From Holophagaceae bacterium (GTDB lineage Bacteria > Acidobacteriota > Holophagae > Holophagales > Holophagaceae): 45,547 nt of DNA. The notes beneath the pieces were generated by a model. That model saw only the letters and a program-made list of their open reading frames with translations. It was not told the origin of the DNA and made no database searches. The DNA lies in contig JAFJUR010000011.1 in NCBI GenBank assembly GCA_017859995.1, positions 1 through 45,547 of the forward strand, read 5' to 3'. Below are positions 1 through 9,218 of the stretch, one piece after another (position 1 is the stretch's first letter; each line of letters opens with the position of its first letter). The position numbers and the translations under genes are program-made.

Positions 1-618
1 ATCGGGCCCAATGGGGCCGGGAAGACCACCCTCTTCAACTGCATCACCGGCTACTACCCGCCCTCCAAGGGCGAGATCATCTTCGACGGCCGGCGGATGA
101 ACGGACTGGATCCGGACAAGGTCTGCATGTTGGGCATGGTGCGCACCTGGCAGAAGGTCCGGCCCCTGGCGAAGCTCTCCGTGGTGGACAACGTGATGGT
201 GGGCGCCCTGGCACGCACCTCATCACTTAAGGTGGCCCGCGAGATGGCCATGGAGCAGATCAAGGTGGTCCGCATGGAACACCGGATCAATTTCCTGGCG
301 GGCGGCCTGCCCATCGGCGAGCGCAAGAAACTTGAGGTGGCACGGGCCCTGGCGACCCAGCCCAAGCTCCTGCTATTGGACGAAGTGATGGGCGGGCTGA
401 ACCCTGCCGAGAGCGAGGAGATCATCCAGCTCATCCTCGACATCAAGCAGCGCGGACTCACGCAGATGGTCATCGAGCACGACATGAAGGCCATCATGCG
501 CATCTCTGATCGCATCGTCGTCCTGACGTCGGGGGAGAAGCTCACCGAGGGCTCCCCGCAGGAAGTCGTCGCCAACCCCGATGTGATCAGCGCCTACCTG
601 GGTGAGAGCCATGCTTAA
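1..618 (+). CDS. livG: Branched-chain amino-acid ABC transporter ATP-binding protein LivG (5' partial)
   Basis: The reading frame is open from base 1, so the first roughly 30 residues lie outside the window. The visible protein begins at the Walker A loop (GPNGAGKTT) and ends with a Walker B region (LLLLDE) and an H-loop (EHDM). LivG is one of two cytoplasmic ATPases that power uptake of leucine-type amino acids or related small acids through the LivHM permease. The ABC signature is unusual: GLPIGERKK stands where LSxGQ is expected, and DEVMGGLNP replaces the usual DEPAAGLNP. livF overlaps its 3' end, so the two are translated together. The permease and binding-protein genes must lie upstream. 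The exact substrate cannot be read from the sequence. Confidence 0.9.
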   Translation: MGPNGAGKTTLFNCITGYYPPSKGEIIFDGRRMNGLDPDKVCMLGMVRTWQKVRPLAKLSVVDNVMVGALARTSSLKVAREMAMEQIKVVRMEHRINFLAGGLPIGERKKLEVARALATQPKLLLLDEVMGGLNPAESEEIIQLILDIKQRGLTQMVIEHDMKAIMRISDRIVVLTSGEKLTEGSPQEVVANPDVISAYLGESHA

Positions 619-1315
619 GATCGAGAAGCTCAACTTCGCGTATGGCGATCTGAAGGTGCTGTGGGATGTGGATCTCGAGGTCCACCAGGGGGAGATCGTC
701 ACCGTGGTCGGCGCCAACGGCGCGGGGAAATCCACCACGTTGAAAAACATCTCCCGCCTGGTGAAGCCCAGTTCTGGTTCCATCGTGTTCCAGGGCAGGG
801 ACCTGGCGAAGATGCAGTCCCACTACGTGGTGGAGGCGGGCTTGGTGCAGGTCCCGGAGGGGCGGCGGATCTTCCCCGAGATGACCGTGATGGAGAACCT
901 CCGCATGGGGTCCTACGTCAAGGCCACCCGGGCCGACCGGCAGAAGAACGTGGACTGGGTTTTCGAGCTCTTTCCCCGGTTGAAGGAGCGGGAAAAGCAG
1001 CTGGGCGGCACCATGTCGGGCGGCGAACAGCAGATGCTGGCCATCGCCCGGGGGCTCATGGCCAATCCGAAGCTGCTGCTGCTGGACGAGCCCTCCCTGG
1101 GCCTGTCGCCGCTCCTGGTGAAGAACATTTTCGACATCATCACCGGCATCAACCAGCAGGGCGTTACCATCCTTCTGGTGGAGCAGAATGTCTACCAGTC
1201 CCTCCGCATTTCCCACCGGGCCTATGTCATGGAAACCGGGCGGGTGGTGCTCACGGGCAAGGGCGACGAACTGCTCAACAACGACCACATCAAGAAAGCC
1301 TTCCTGGGCATGTGA
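611..1315 (+). CDS. livF: Branched-chain amino-acid ABC transporter ATP-binding protein LivF
   Basis: Second ATPase of the Liv-type importer, 234 residues, the usual LivF length. It has Walker A GANGAGKST near residue 36, a signature MSGGEQQ, Walker B LLLLDEPSLGLSP and the H-loop LLVEQN, all standard. I chose the ATG at 611, which gives the family-typical beginning MLKIEKLNFAYG, over a GTG at 602. The gene overlaps livG by 8 bases, and GGTGAG inside the livG end serves as the ribosome site. It would pair with LivG at the inner face of the cytoplasmic membrane. Confidence 0.93.
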   Translation: MLKIEKLNFAYGDLKVLWDVDLEVHQGEIVTVVGANGAGKSTTLKNISRLVKPSSGSIVFQGRDLAKMQSHYVVEAGLVQVPEGRRIFPEMTVMENLRMGSYVKATRADRQKNVDWVFELFPRLKEREKQLGGTMSGGEQQMLAIARGLMANPKLLLLDEPSLGLSPLLVKNIFDIITGINQQGVTILLVEQNVYQSLRISHRAYVMETGRVVLTGKGDELLNNDHIKKAFLGM

Positions 1316-1325
1316 GGAGAACGCG

Positions 1326-1748
1326 ATGACGTCCGTCGAGAAGTGGATGACCAAGAATCCCTTCACCATCAACGAGGATGCCTCGATCATCGAGGCCATC
1401 CACCTGATGAAGGAGAAGGGCATCCGGCGCCTCCCCGTCATGGCCAAGGGCAGGTTCGTCGGCCTGATCACCGAGCGCATGATCAAGGACTACACCCCGG
1501 GCAAGGCCACCTCCCTGGACACCTGGGAAGTGCACTACCTGCTGTCCAAGACCCCGGTGAAGGACGTGATGAACAAGGCCCCCCACACGGTGCACCCCGA
1601 GACCGACCTCGCCACCGCGGCCCAGGCCATCCTGGACCACAAGCTGTACGGCCTGTGCGTGGTGGACGCCAAGGGCGACCTGGTGGGCATCATGTCCGTG
1701 GGTGACATGCTCCGCGCCGTGGTGGAGTTCGCGAAGACCGGGAAGTAG
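1326..1748 (+). CDS. CBS-domain pair protein
   Basis: A 140-residue cytoplasmic protein made almost only of two CBS domains. CBS1 lies at about residues 6-55 (WMTKNPFTI to GLITERMIKDY) and CBS2 at about 77-135 (VKDVMNKAPHTV to GIMSVGDMLRAVV). Such pairs bind adenine nucleotides and act as energy sensors. A gaggaga ribosome site lies just upstream, and the gene starts 10 bases after livF, so it is probably the last gene of the transporter operon. An adenylate-responsive control of the transporter is a reasonable inference but nothing in the sequence proves it. There is no catalytic or DNA-binding segment. Confidence 0.87.
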   Translation: MTSVEKWMTKNPFTINEDASIIEAIHLMKEKGIRRLPVMAKGRFVGLITERMIKDYTPGKATSLDTWEVHYLLSKTPVKDVMNKAPHTVHPETDLATAAQAILDHKLYGLCVVDAKGDLVGIMSVGDMLRAVVEFAKTGK

Positions 1749-1827
1749 ACGCCCCTGAAGGGTTTGGGTTGACCGTGCCTCCCGTCCCCCGGGAAGATCG
1801 GAGGACATCTCGCTTCAGGGAGGCACC

Positions 1828-3099
1828 TTGAGTCCAGTTCAACGCTTGCGCGACATCCGCGACGGATTCGAACGCCCGTTCTGGGTGGCCAACATCAGCG
1901 AGTTGTTCGAGCGCCTCTCGTACTATGCGGCCTTCGCCTCGCTGGCGCGCTACCTCAACGAATCGCTGGGGTTCCCGACGCAGCACGCCAGCAGCCTGGC
2001 GGGGCTGTTCGGCGGCCTCGTGTGGTTCATGGCAGCCTTCGGCGGGGCCTTCGCAGACCGTCTGGGCTTCCGGCGGGCGCTCTCCCTGGCCTACCTGATC
2101 CTCAGCTGCTCCTACTTCCTGCTCGGCTCGCTGGGTTCCGCCTGGATGGGGCCGATCCGCGGCGCCGTGCCCCTGGGCGTTCTGGTGGCCTTCCTGCTGA
2201 TGCTGCCGGCCCTCGGCATCGCCCTGGTGAAGCCGGCGGTGGTGGGCACCACCGCGCGGGCCTCCAAGGACAACGTCCGGTCCATCGGCTACTCGATCTA
2301 CTACACGCTCGTGAACATCGGCGGGGCGGCCGGGCCCTACGTGGCCTCGTACGTCCACCGGCACATGAGCGTCGAGAACGTCTTCCGCGTCGCCGCGGTC
2401 AGCGTGTTCGTGATGTTCTTCGCTGTGCTGCTCCTGTTCAAGGAGCCCCGCAAGGAAGGGGACGCGCCGCCGCCCTCCTTCGCAGAGACCGGGCGGAACT
2501 TCCTCACCGTGATCTCGAACCCGAAGTTCATGCTGTTCCTGCTGATCTTCACCGGCTACTGGGTGGTGTATTGGCAGGAATTCATCACGCTGCCCCTATA
2601 CGTGGTGAAGTACATCGACCCCAAGGCGGACACGGAACTGCTGCTGGTCACGGGCCCGCTGGTGGTGATCTCGCTGACGGTCCTCATCAACCTCGCCACC
2701 CAGAAGATCGCCTCGGTGAAGGCGGTGACGCTCGGCACTCTGATGTCGTCCCTGGCCTGGATTGTGCTGATTTTCATGCCCACCGTGACCGGCGTCATCA
2801 TCACCCTCGTTTGCGTGGCGCTGGGCGAGATCGTCCAGTCCCCGCGCTACTACGAATACATCTCGCGCCTCGCCCCGCCGGGCCAGCAGGGCACCTACAT
2901 GGGCTTCGCGTTCCTGCCCATCGGCCTCGGTTCACTGATCGGCGGCTGGTTCGGGGGCAAGCTCATGCATCACTTCGGCGAAGTGGCGCACAAGCCCACC
3001 GGCATGCTCTGGACCATCATCGGGGTGGGGGTGCTCACGGCCCTGCTGCTGTGGGTCTACGACCGCATGCTTCCCGCGAAGGCGGACCAGGCCGCCTGA
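1828..3099 (+). CDS. POT/PTR2-family proton-coupled oligopeptide transporter
   Basis: A 423-residue integral membrane protein with about twelve hydrophobic segments. The first helix carries ELFERLSYY, matching the ExxERFxYY proton-coupling motif of POT carriers. A later segment, SIYYTLVNIGGAAGPYV, matches the PTR2 signature FYxxINxGS. The family imports di- and tripeptides with protons. The start is a TTG at 1828 preceded by agggagg. The gene is convergent with a secreted dipeptidyl peptidase IV, which would release dipeptides outside the cytoplasm that this carrier could import. That functional link is inference. A weak promoter candidate (TTGACC at 1769) lies in the 79-bp gap upstream. Confidence 0.85.
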   Translation: MSPVQRLRDIRDGFERPFWVANISELFERLSYYAAFASLARYLNESLGFPTQHASSLAGLFGGLVWFMAAFGGAFADRLGFRRALSLAYLILSCSYFLLGSLGSAWMGPIRGAVPLGVLVAFLLMLPALGIALVKPAVVGTTARASKDNVRSIGYSIYYTLVNIGGAAGPYVASYVHRHMSVENVFRVAAVSVFVMFFAVLLLFKEPRKEGDAPPPSFAETGRNFLTVISNPKFMLFLLIFTGYWVVYWQEFITLPLYVVKYIDPKADTELLLVTGPLVVISLTVLINLATQKIASVKAVTLGTLMSSLAWIVLIFMPTVTGVIITLVCVALGEIVQSPRYYEYISRLAPPGQQGTYMGFAFLPIGLGSLIGGWFGGKLMHHFGEVAHKPTGMLWTIIGVGVLTALLLWVYDRMLPAKADQAA

Positions 3100-3202
3100 C
3101 CGATCCTACCGAGCCGTGTTCAAAGATTGAGATTCACCCCGGAGGTGCGGAGTCCAAGGAATCCGCGCGGAGCTGGTGTCATCCTCCATGCGCCTCCCGG
3201 CC

Positions 3203-3238
3203 AGCTTCGCAGGGCGCGCCGTCTGGCCTTGCGAAGCT
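3203..3238. repeat. Inverted repeat between convergent genes
   Basis: AGCTTCGCAGGG (3203-3214) and CCTTGCGAAGCT (3227-3238) form a 12-bp stem with one G-T pair and a 12-nt loop. It sits in the 210-bp gap between two convergent genes. No T-run follows on either strand, so it is not a classical intrinsic terminator; it may still end both transcripts or be part of an intergenic repeat. The adjoining 3250-3300 segment contains phrases such as cctccgtgtctccttgg that look like degenerate copies of a dispersed intergenic repeat. No coding sequence was seen in 3100-3309. Confidence 0.5.
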
Positions 3239-3309
3239 CGTCCGACCGGAGACCTCGGTGGCCTCCGTGTCTCCTTGGCGAATCCTTTACGCCTGAACGC
3301 GAAACGGTC

Positions 3310-5472
3310 TCAGAGGTACTTCGAGAGGAAGTCCCACATGGCCTGGTAGCGCGCCCAGTTGTGCTGGGGCGCGCGGGGGCTGTGGTCCGAGCCGGGGAGG
3401 GGCACCAGCTGGACCGGGTGCCCGGCCTTCTGGAGCGCGTCCACCAGCATGACGGTGTTCTGGGGGTGGACGTTGTCGTCCAGGGTGCCGTGCAGCAGGA
3501 GCAGGCGGCCCGAGAGGTTCCCAGCCGCCTTCAGCACGGAGCTGGATGCATACCCGGCCTGGTTGTCGGCGGGCAGGCCCATGTAGCGCTCGGTGTAGAT
3601 GCTGTCGTAGAGGCTCCAGTCCACCACCGGGGCGCCGGCGATGCCCAGCTTCCAGGCCTGGCTGTGGGTGAGGGCGTAGGTGACCATGAAGCCGCCGTAG
3701 CTCCAGCCGTCGAGGCAGACCCGGTCCATGTCGGCCCAGCCCTGGGCCTTCAGCCAGGCGAGGCCGTCCAGCTGGTCGCGCAACTCCTGGGCGCCCAGGT
3801 CGCGATGGACGCCGTAGGCGCTGGCCAGGCCCTTGGCGGAGGCGCTGCGGTTGTCGCAGATCCAGGTGGCGATGCCCTGCTGGGCCAGGAACTGGAACCA
3901 GAGCATGTCCCGGCTCCAGCCATTCCGGACCATGGGAGCGGCGGGGCCGCCGTAGATGTACTGGAACACCGGATATTTCTTCGCCGGGTCGAAGCCCACG
4001 GGCAGCACGAGCAGGGTCTCCATGGGGAAGCCGTCGCGGGTCTTCACCTGCTGGAAGCGCACCTCGCCCAGGGCCAGGGTCTTCAGCTTCTCGCTGGGGT
4101 TCGCGTCCACGGCGCGCATCACCTTGCCCGCGCCGTCATGCAGGGTCTGCTGGGGCGGGGTGTGGATGTCGCTCCAGGTGTCGAGGAAGGCGGTGAAGGC
4201 GGGGTTGAAGCGCACCCGGTGGGTGCCCGGGCGCTCCGTGAGGCGCGTCAGGCCCTTGCCGTCGAGGCCGATGCGGTAGGCGTCCAGCCCGATGGGGCTG
4301 CGCTCCGTGGCGTCGATGTAGAGAACCTTGCCCTTGGCGTCCAGACCGTGGACCTTCTTCACGTCCCAGTCGCCCGCGGTGACGGCGCCGACGAGGCGGC
4401 CGTCCTTTCCGTACCGGTAGACGTGATGGTGCCCGCTGCGCTCGGATTCCCAGAGGAAGCCCCCGTCCGGCAGAGGCAGGGGCAGGGCCAGCAGCTCCTG
4501 CCAGGCCCGGCCGTTCTCATGGATCAGCACCGTCGAGGCTTTCCCCTCGTAGCGCCGCAGGTCCAGCCAGCTCTGCACGCGGTCCTGGTGGTTGGCCAGC
4601 AGGCGGCCCTCGGGATCCCAGCCCACCCGCACGATGAGCGTCTCCTGGCCTGGGTAGGCATCGTCCATCCAGGTGGTGCGGCCCTCCAGGTCCACCACGC
4701 CCAGCCGGGCGGTGGGGTTCGGGTCGCCGGCCTTGGGGTAGCGGGCCTTCAGGGCTTTCTGAGGCTGGAATCGGTCGTCCATGAGGGTGAAGACCGGCAC
4801 CTTCGTCTCGTCCAGGCTCAGGTAGGCGAGACGCTTCGAATCGGGCGACCACCAGAATGCGCGGAAGCTCCCCCGGCCGTAGACCTCCTCCTGGTACACC
4901 CAGTCCAGGCGGCCGTTGAAGACGGTCTCGCTGCCGCCGGTGGTGAGCCGGGTCTCCTTCGCCGTGGCGACATCCACGCGGTAGAGGTCGTTGCCGCGCA
5001 GATAGGCGACCTGGCTGCCGTCGGGACTGAAGGCGGGCTCCTCGGGATGGCCGCCGAGCAGGCGCTTGGCCGTGGCGGCCTTCACGTTCACGTGGAAGAG
5101 GTCCGCGCCCAGGGGCAGGAGAAAGGCACTGCGGCCTTCGGCCCAGGTGAAGGTGGCTCGGCCCAGGGCGGCCTTGGCGGCCGCCTCCGGAGCGCCCGCG
5201 GCCACGAGGGCGGCCTGCAGCCTCGCCGCCTCGATCAGGGGCGTGGCCTGCCAGGTCGCCGGATCCACCCGCAGCAGGGCGGTCTGATCCCCTTCCCGCC
5301 GGGTCTGCACCAGGGCTCCATCGGGCAGCCAGTCCAGGCGCGTGGTGGGCATGCCGGCGTAGGTCTGCTTCTTCGTGGGGTGGGCGATGGCTTCGAGGCT
5401 GAGTCTCTCTCCACCCTGGCCGAACAGGCTGGTGGCGACGAGGAGGCAGGCCAGAAGGGGGCGCGGGGACAT
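3310..5472 (-). CDS. Dipeptidyl peptidase IV family serine peptidase (S9B)
   Basis: A 720-residue protein with an N-terminal signal peptide (about residues 1-19, ending near FGQGG), so it acts in the periplasm or outside. The middle is a beta-propeller ([26 protein letters not shown]). [11 protein letters not shown] carries the double glutamate that anchors the substrate amino terminus in DPP IV enzymes. The C-terminal alpha/beta hydrolase has nucleophile Ser591 in GWSYGG, Asp at about 665-666 in HGTLDDNVH, and His697 in GSDHSPR. It should remove X-Pro or X-Ala dipeptides from peptides. The ATG at 5472 has GGAG five bases upstream. The neighbouring POT transporter is a plausible partner. Confidence 0.93.
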   Translation of the reverse strand: MSPRPLLACLLVATSLFGQGGERLSLEAIAHPTKKQTYAGMPTTRLDWLPDGALVQTRREGDQTALLRVDPATWQATPLIEAARLQAALVAAGAPEAAAKAALGRATFTWAEGRSAFLLPLGADLFHVNVKAATAKRLLGGHPEEPAFSPDGSQVAYLRGNDLYRVDVATAKETRLTTGGSETVFNGRLDWVYQEEVYGRGSFRAFWWSPDSKRLAYLSLDETKVPVFTLMDDRFQPQKALKARYPKAGDPNPTARLGVVDLEGRTTWMDDAYPGQETLIVRVGWDPEGRLLANHQDRVQSWLDLRRYEGKASTVLIHENGRAWQELLALPLPLPDGGFLWESERSGHHHVYRYGKDGRLVGAVTAGDWDVKKVHGLDAKGKVLYIDATERSPIGLDAYRIGLDGKGLTRLTERPGTHRVRFNPAFTAFLDTWSDIHTPPQQTLHDGAGKVMRAVDANPSEKLKTLALGEVRFQQVKTRDGFPMETLLVLPVGFDPAKKYPVFQYIYGGPAAPMVRNGWSRDMLWFQFLAQQGIATWICDNRSASAKGLASAYGVHRDLGAQELRDQLDGLAWLKAQGWADMDRVCLDGWSYGGFMVTYALTHSQAWKLGIAGAPVVDWSLYDSIYTERYMGLPADNQAGYASSSVLKAAGNLSGRLLLLHGTLDDNVHPQNTVMLVDALQKAGHPVQLVPLPGSDHSPRAPQHNWARYQAMWDFLSKYL

Positions 5473-5606
5473 GGGGGCTCCGAAGGGACGCCCTTATGTA
5501 TATCGCAAGGCGAGGGCCCAGCGGACAGCGCGTGGAAACCTGCCGGAACTTGGAGGCCCGGGGGGAGCGGCCGATGACGGGGGAAACCTTGATGCGCGAG
5601 GAACCC

Positions 5607-7199
5607 ATGTCCAAGCTGCTGGACCGCCTGAGTCGCCATTCCCTGTCGGGGAAAGTCCTGCTGGTGGCCCTGGTGCCCCTGGTCATCGTCTTCCTGGCCT
5701 CGTGGCTCATCCTAGTTCCGGCGGTGGAGCGGGGTTTCCTCGAATCGCGGAAGGAGGGGATCCGCAGCCTCACCGAGAGCGCCATGGGCATCCTGGCGGC
5801 CCAGGAGGCGGACGCAGTCGCGGGCACCATCACCCGGGAGGAGGCCCAGCGCCGGGCCGTGGCGCAGATCAAGGCGATCCGCTACGCCGGCGGCAACTAC
5901 TTCTACGTGTTCACCCACGAGCCCCGCATCGTGACCGTGCCCATCCGGCCCGAGATGGAGGGCAAGCTGGTGGACGATTTCACGGACAAGCAGGGCACGC
6001 GGATCTACATGGAGCTCCGCCAGCTCGGCCGGCAGCCCGGCGGCGGCTACATGAAGCTCTGGTTCAGCAAGCCCGGAGTGGAAGGTGTCTACCCGAAATT
6101 GAACTACGTGAAGACCTTCGAACCCTGGGGCTGGAACATCGGCACGGGCGTCTACATCGATGACCTCCAGGCCCAGGTGCGGACGTACACCTGGTCGATC
6201 CTCGGGGGCCTTCTGGCCCTGTCGGCCATTCTGTTCGTCGTGGTTCGCAGTGTGGCCCGCCGGATGACCCGACCCTTGGCGGAGCTGGTGGATGGCCTGC
6301 AGAACAGCGACCTCACGCGGGAGATCCGCATCGACAGCGCCGACGAGATCGGGGCGGCGGCGAAGGCGTTCAACGCCTACAACGCCTCGCTGCGAAACCG
6401 GGTGCTGGAGGTCTCCGGATTCGCGAGCCGCGTGGCTTCGGGAAGCACCGAACTGGCCGCCAGCTCCGAGGAAATGACCCGCGCCGTGGATGACATCGCA
6501 AAGGTGAGCGAAGAGCTGAAAGTGGCGGGGGAGCGCGTGGCGAAGGCCATGGCCGGCCTCTCCGAGGAATCCGGAATGGTGGTCCAGCACAGCGAGGAAG
6601 GTGGCCGGGAGGGGGTCGCAGCCGTCGCGGAGACCGTGCGCAGCGCCGAGGCGGGCGAGGCCGCCGTGCAGGGCATGGGCGAGATCCAGGGCGCCACCGC
6701 CCAGATCGTCCAGGCCGTGCGCGTGATCCAGGAGATCGCCCGGCAGACCAACCTGCTCAGCCTGAACGCCGCCATCGAGGCGGCCAAGGCCGGTTCCATG
6801 GGCAAGGGCTTCGCCGTGGTGGCCGAGGAAGTGCGCAAGCTTGCCGAGCGGAGCCGCACCTCCGCCAAGGAGATCGAGGAGTTCATCCAGCGCGCCCAGG
6901 AGGCCGTCGCTGGCGGCGTCACCAGCGTCCAGGGCACCATGCAGAGCCTGGAGGCCATTCGCGAGCGCATTCAGCAGGTCGCCAGCCGGGTGTCCCAGAT
7001 CGGCACCTTCGCCCGCGGGCAGGCCGGCACCAGCGCCGAGGTGACCCGCATGATGGACCAGACCAGCCAGGGGCTCGCCCAGAACGCCACTGCCACCCAC
7101 GAGCTGGCGGCCACCGTGAAGGAGATCGCCAAGACTTCCGAGGACCTCGCTCAGGTGGCCGAGGGTTTGCGGGCCCTGGCGGGGAGCTTCCGGCTCTAG
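5607..7199 (+). CDS. Methyl-accepting chemotaxis protein with single Cache sensor
   Basis: A 530-residue transmembrane chemoreceptor. TM1 is at about residues 14-36. A periplasmic sCache_2-type domain follows ([18 protein letters not shown], then [16 protein letters not shown]). TM2 is at about 193-213, then HAMP and a long signalling coiled coil. The hairpin tip ([19 protein letters not shown] and [18 protein letters not shown]) is the part that contacts CheA/CheW. The protein ends [10 protein letters not shown], with no CheR-binding pentapeptide. The ATG at 5607 is preferred because GAGGA lies four bases before it; upstream in-frame ATGs lack this. Cache domains of this type bind small organic acids; the ligand is not evident. 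Its stop codon interleaves with that of the convergent kinase gene. Confidence 0.92.
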   Translation: MSKLLDRLSRHSLSGKVLLVALVPLVIVFLASWLILVPAVERGFLESRKEGIRSLTESAMGILAAQEADAVAGTITREEAQRRAVAQIKAIRYAGGNYFYVFTHEPRIVTVPIRPEMEGKLVDDFTDKQGTRIYMELRQLGRQPGGGYMKLWFSKPGVEGVYPKLNYVKTFEPWGWNIGTGVYIDDLQAQVRTYTWSILGGLLALSAILFVVVRSVARRMTRPLAELVDGLQNSDLTREIRIDSADEIGAAAKAFNAYNASLRNRVLEVSGFASRVASGSTELAASSEEMTRAVDDIAKVSEELKVAGERVAKAMAGLSEESGMVVQHSEEGGREGVAAVAETVRSAEAGEAAVQGMGEIQGATAQIVQAVRVIQEIARQTNLLSLNAAIEAAKAGSMGKGFAVVAEEVRKLAERSRTSAKEIEEFIQRAQEAVAGGVTSVQGTMQSLEAIRERIQQVASRVSQIGTFARGQAGTSAEVTRMMDQTSQGLAQNATATHELAATVKEIAKTSEDLAQVAEGLRALAGSFRL

Positions 7200-8035
7200 C
7201 CCTCCGCCTCCGCCAGCCTGATCTCCACCCAGGCCAGGGTGCCCGTGGCGAGGGGCGCGAGGCCGAGCGTGCCGCCGAGCCGCTCGACGATGCCCGCGGC
7301 CAGGGGCAAGCCGATGCCCAGCCCGCCCCGGCGCCGGCGAAGGCTCTGCTCCTCCTGTTCGAAGGGGTGCAGCAGGCGCTCCCAGTCCGGTGGAAGGCCT
7401 GGACCCTGATCCTCGATCTCGAACCGCAGGAGCCAGACCCGTCCCTCGGGCTTGGCCCGCATGCGGAAGGCGATGGCGCCCTCTGCCGTGAAGCCGATGG
7501 CATTGTCCAGCAGGGCCTCGAGGGCCTGGGACAGCCGTGCCGCATCGCAGAGAAGAGGCTTGGGCAGGGGATCCAGGTCCATCTGCAAGTCGAGGCCCTT
7601 GGCCGCGGCGCCCAGCTCGAAACAGCGGGCGAGGTCCCTCAGGTGGGCCCCCAGGTCCGTGAGGGTTGGATGGATCGCGAGGGTGCCGTGGCCGAGGCTG
7701 GAGAGGTCGAGCAATCCCTGCACCAGGTGGCGGAGCTGGGTGGCGGAGAGCAGGGCCTGGTCGAGGAGCGCGGCCTGTTCGGGGGTGGGATCCAGGTCGC
7801 GCAACATCTGCAGCTGCCCGAGCAGGATCTGGAGGGGGGTGCGCAGTTCGTGGTGGGCGTTGTCGGTGAACGCCTCCTCGGCCAGCCGGAGTCGCTGCTC
7901 GGCCTCGAAGGCGCGGCGCTGCTCGCGGAGGACACGATCCTTTCCCTGCACCACGCTGAAGAGGGCGAGCCAGCTGAGCAGCATCGCGACCAGGGTCGCG
8001 AGGCCGAAGGTCAGGAGGATGGTGGTGTCCTGCAC
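7196..8035 (-). CDS. Sensor histidine kinase
   Basis: A 279-residue membrane-bound kinase. One hydrophobic segment (about residues 5-29) precedes a short coiled coil. The HisKA box contains phospho-acceptor His62 (HHELRTPLQ). The HATPase domain has DNAIGFT, DQGPGLP and [10 protein letters not shown]. There is no periplasmic sensor, PAS or receiver domain, so input probably comes from the membrane protein encoded just upstream, whose 3' end overlaps this gene by 25 bases. The GTG start at 8035 gives VQDTTILL; frames further upstream are not coding-like. No response regulator is encoded nearby. Confidence 0.85.
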   Translation of the reverse strand: MQDTTILLTFGLATLVAMLLSWLALFSVVQGKDRVLREQRRAFEAEQRLRLAEEAFTDNAHHELRTPLQILLGQLQMLRDLDPTPEQAALLDQALLSATQLRHLVQGLLDLSSLGHGTLAIHPTLTDLGAHLRDLARCFELGAAAKGLDLQMDLDPLPKPLLCDAARLSQALEALLDNAIGFTAEGAIAFRMRAKPEGRVWLLRFEIEDQGPGLPPDWERLLHPFEQEEQSLRRRRGGLGIGLPLAAGIVERLGGTLGLAPLATGTLAWVEIRLAEAEG

Positions 8036-8685
8036 AGGAATACCTTTGCCAGGGCGAGCTCGTAGAAAAGGACCACCATGCCGTTCAGCAGCCAGGGCGC
8101 CAGAACCAGATTGTGCGGCAGGCTGCGGAGGAGGACGTTCGAGGTGGCGCTGAAGATCAAGGCCGAGGCCCCATAGACCAGGAGGGCGGCGGCCAGCCAG
8201 AATTCCGGCCGGTGCTTGAGGGATCCGCCCTCCGGGGAATTGAACAATCGCCGCAGCTCGTAGACGCCGAGGCCCGCGAAGATGAGGCTCTGGGTGGTCA
8301 TGAAGAGCGCGTTGCGCCAGAACAGGCCGTTCACGAATACCCCCGCCAGGGCGGCCAGGAGGCCAGCTGCGGTGCAGGCAAGGAAGAGTGCTCTGCGCCG
8401 TGGACCTTCCTCGGCCGTGCGGGCCAGGACCCAGAGCAGGCCGGTGAAGATGACGGGCTGGATGATGTGCCGGAACCATTGGTTGTTCCGGTGGGCCATG
8501 GCCATCGAGATGAAGATCACGCCCTGGATGAGGTCAAGAACCTGGAGCCGGAAGAAGGGGCGGAGCCAGGGGGGCCGCTGGTAGCCCCCCCGGTAGCGGC
8601 TCCAGGCATAGGCCGCCACGGGCGCCAGGATCGACGGATCAATGATGTAGTGGAGAATCCATCGATGAAGGGTCCGGACGTCCAT
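8011..8685 (-). CDS. Multi-pass membrane protein, probable sensory partner of the kinase
   Basis: A 224-residue protein with roughly six to seven hydrophobic helices (for example LIQGVIFISMAMAH, PVIFTGLLWVLA, FWLAAALLVYGASALIFS, PWLLNGMVVLFYELALA). I do not recognise a named family. Its gene overlaps the kinase start by 25 bases, so the two are translationally coupled; the kinase lacks its own sensor, which makes a split receptor plausible. Conserved-looking polar residues near the start (HRWILHYIIDPS) and AHRNNQWFRHI could form a ligand or cofactor site. The function is inferred from context only. Confidence 0.72.
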   Translation of the reverse strand: MDVRTLHRWILHYIIDPSILAPVAAYAWSRYRGGYQRPPWLRPFFRLQVLDLIQGVIFISMAMAHRNNQWFRHIIQPVIFTGLLWVLARTAEEGPRRRALFLACTAAGLLAALAGVFVNGLFWRNALFMTTQSLIFAGLGVYELRRLFNSPEGGSLKHRPEFWLAAALLVYGASALIFSATSNVLLRSLPHNLVLAPWLLNGMVVLFYELALAKVFLCRTPPSS

Positions 8686-8698
8686 GGTGCCGAGTCAG

Positions 8699-9031
8699 TC
8701 AGGAGGTCTTGGACAGGAGGGACCCGGCGCAGTCGGGCGGGCAGTCGTGCGAGTTCTGGGCGAACAGGCAGGTCGGGTCGCTCAGGTCCACGCCCTTCGC
8801 GTCCACGGCCACCATCACCATGGTGGGCGATCCGTCCGCGTGCCGGGCCAGGTAGATGCGGATGCCCGCGGCGTTCGGCTGTCCGAGCAGCTTCTCGAAG
8901 GCGCTGCGGTTGAAGGCCGAGGCGAAGTGGGCGCCGGCGTCCGACCGGGACTGGAAGTTCAGGACCAGATCGGCCGCCTCGGGGCGGGAGATCAAATGGT
9001 CGCGGGTGGGGTCGAAAGCGGCTGCGGACAT
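8699..9031 (-). CDS. Hypothetical 110-residue protein
   Basis: A small soluble protein of unrecognised family, with no signal peptide or membrane helix. Its C-terminal part holds three cysteines in CLFAQNSHDCPPDC, which could bind a metal or form a disulfide. The middle (GIRIYLARHADGSPTMVMVAVDAKG) looks like paired beta-strands. A GAGGAG ribosome site lies eight bases before the ATG at 9031. It is the first gene of a same-strand set: the membrane protein starts 13 bases after its stop, and the kinase follows. A role in the same signal pathway is inferred from position only. Confidence 0.6.
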   Translation of the reverse strand: MSAAAFDPTRDHLISRPEAADLVLNFQSRSDAGAHFASAFNRSAFEKLLGQPNAAGIRIYLARHADGSPTMVMVAVDAKGVDLSDPTCLFAQNSHDCPPDCAGSLLSKTS

Positions 9032-9218
9032 GGAGGGGACTCCTCTTGCGGTGGTCTGACCGTGGATGTGATGAAGAAGGGGTCCCTTCCATCAGATCCG
9101 AAGGCCGCCGACTTCTCAAGCCGGAAGCGGGCGGTGCCCGGCTGCGGCCCCCTCCATCGCGCAGAAGCGCAGGGGCCGTGGCCTCGGTTTTATCCGATTG
9201 TCAGCCCGCGGAACGGCA
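9032..9218. other. Intergenic region without a convincing gene
   Basis: This 187-bp gap lies between two genes on the minus strand. On that strand it contains a possible GC-rich hairpin (GGCCCC near 9170 pairing with GGGGCC near 9150, inner GCGC pair) without a T-run, so a terminator for the peptidase gene is possible but weak. No tRNA-like T-loop or convincing short reading frame was seen. Confidence 0.4.

Noticed and set aside
3127-5577. Very long open frame on the plus strand opposite dipeptidyl peptidase IV
   Set aside because: It mirrors the codon pattern of the minus-strand gene, lacks domain motifs and is rich in Gly, Ala, Val, Arg and His, as expected for GC-skewed antisense frames.
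9032-9218. tRNA or small RNA gene
   Set aside because: No TTC-loop consensus or cloverleaf stems; only a weak GC-rich hairpin.
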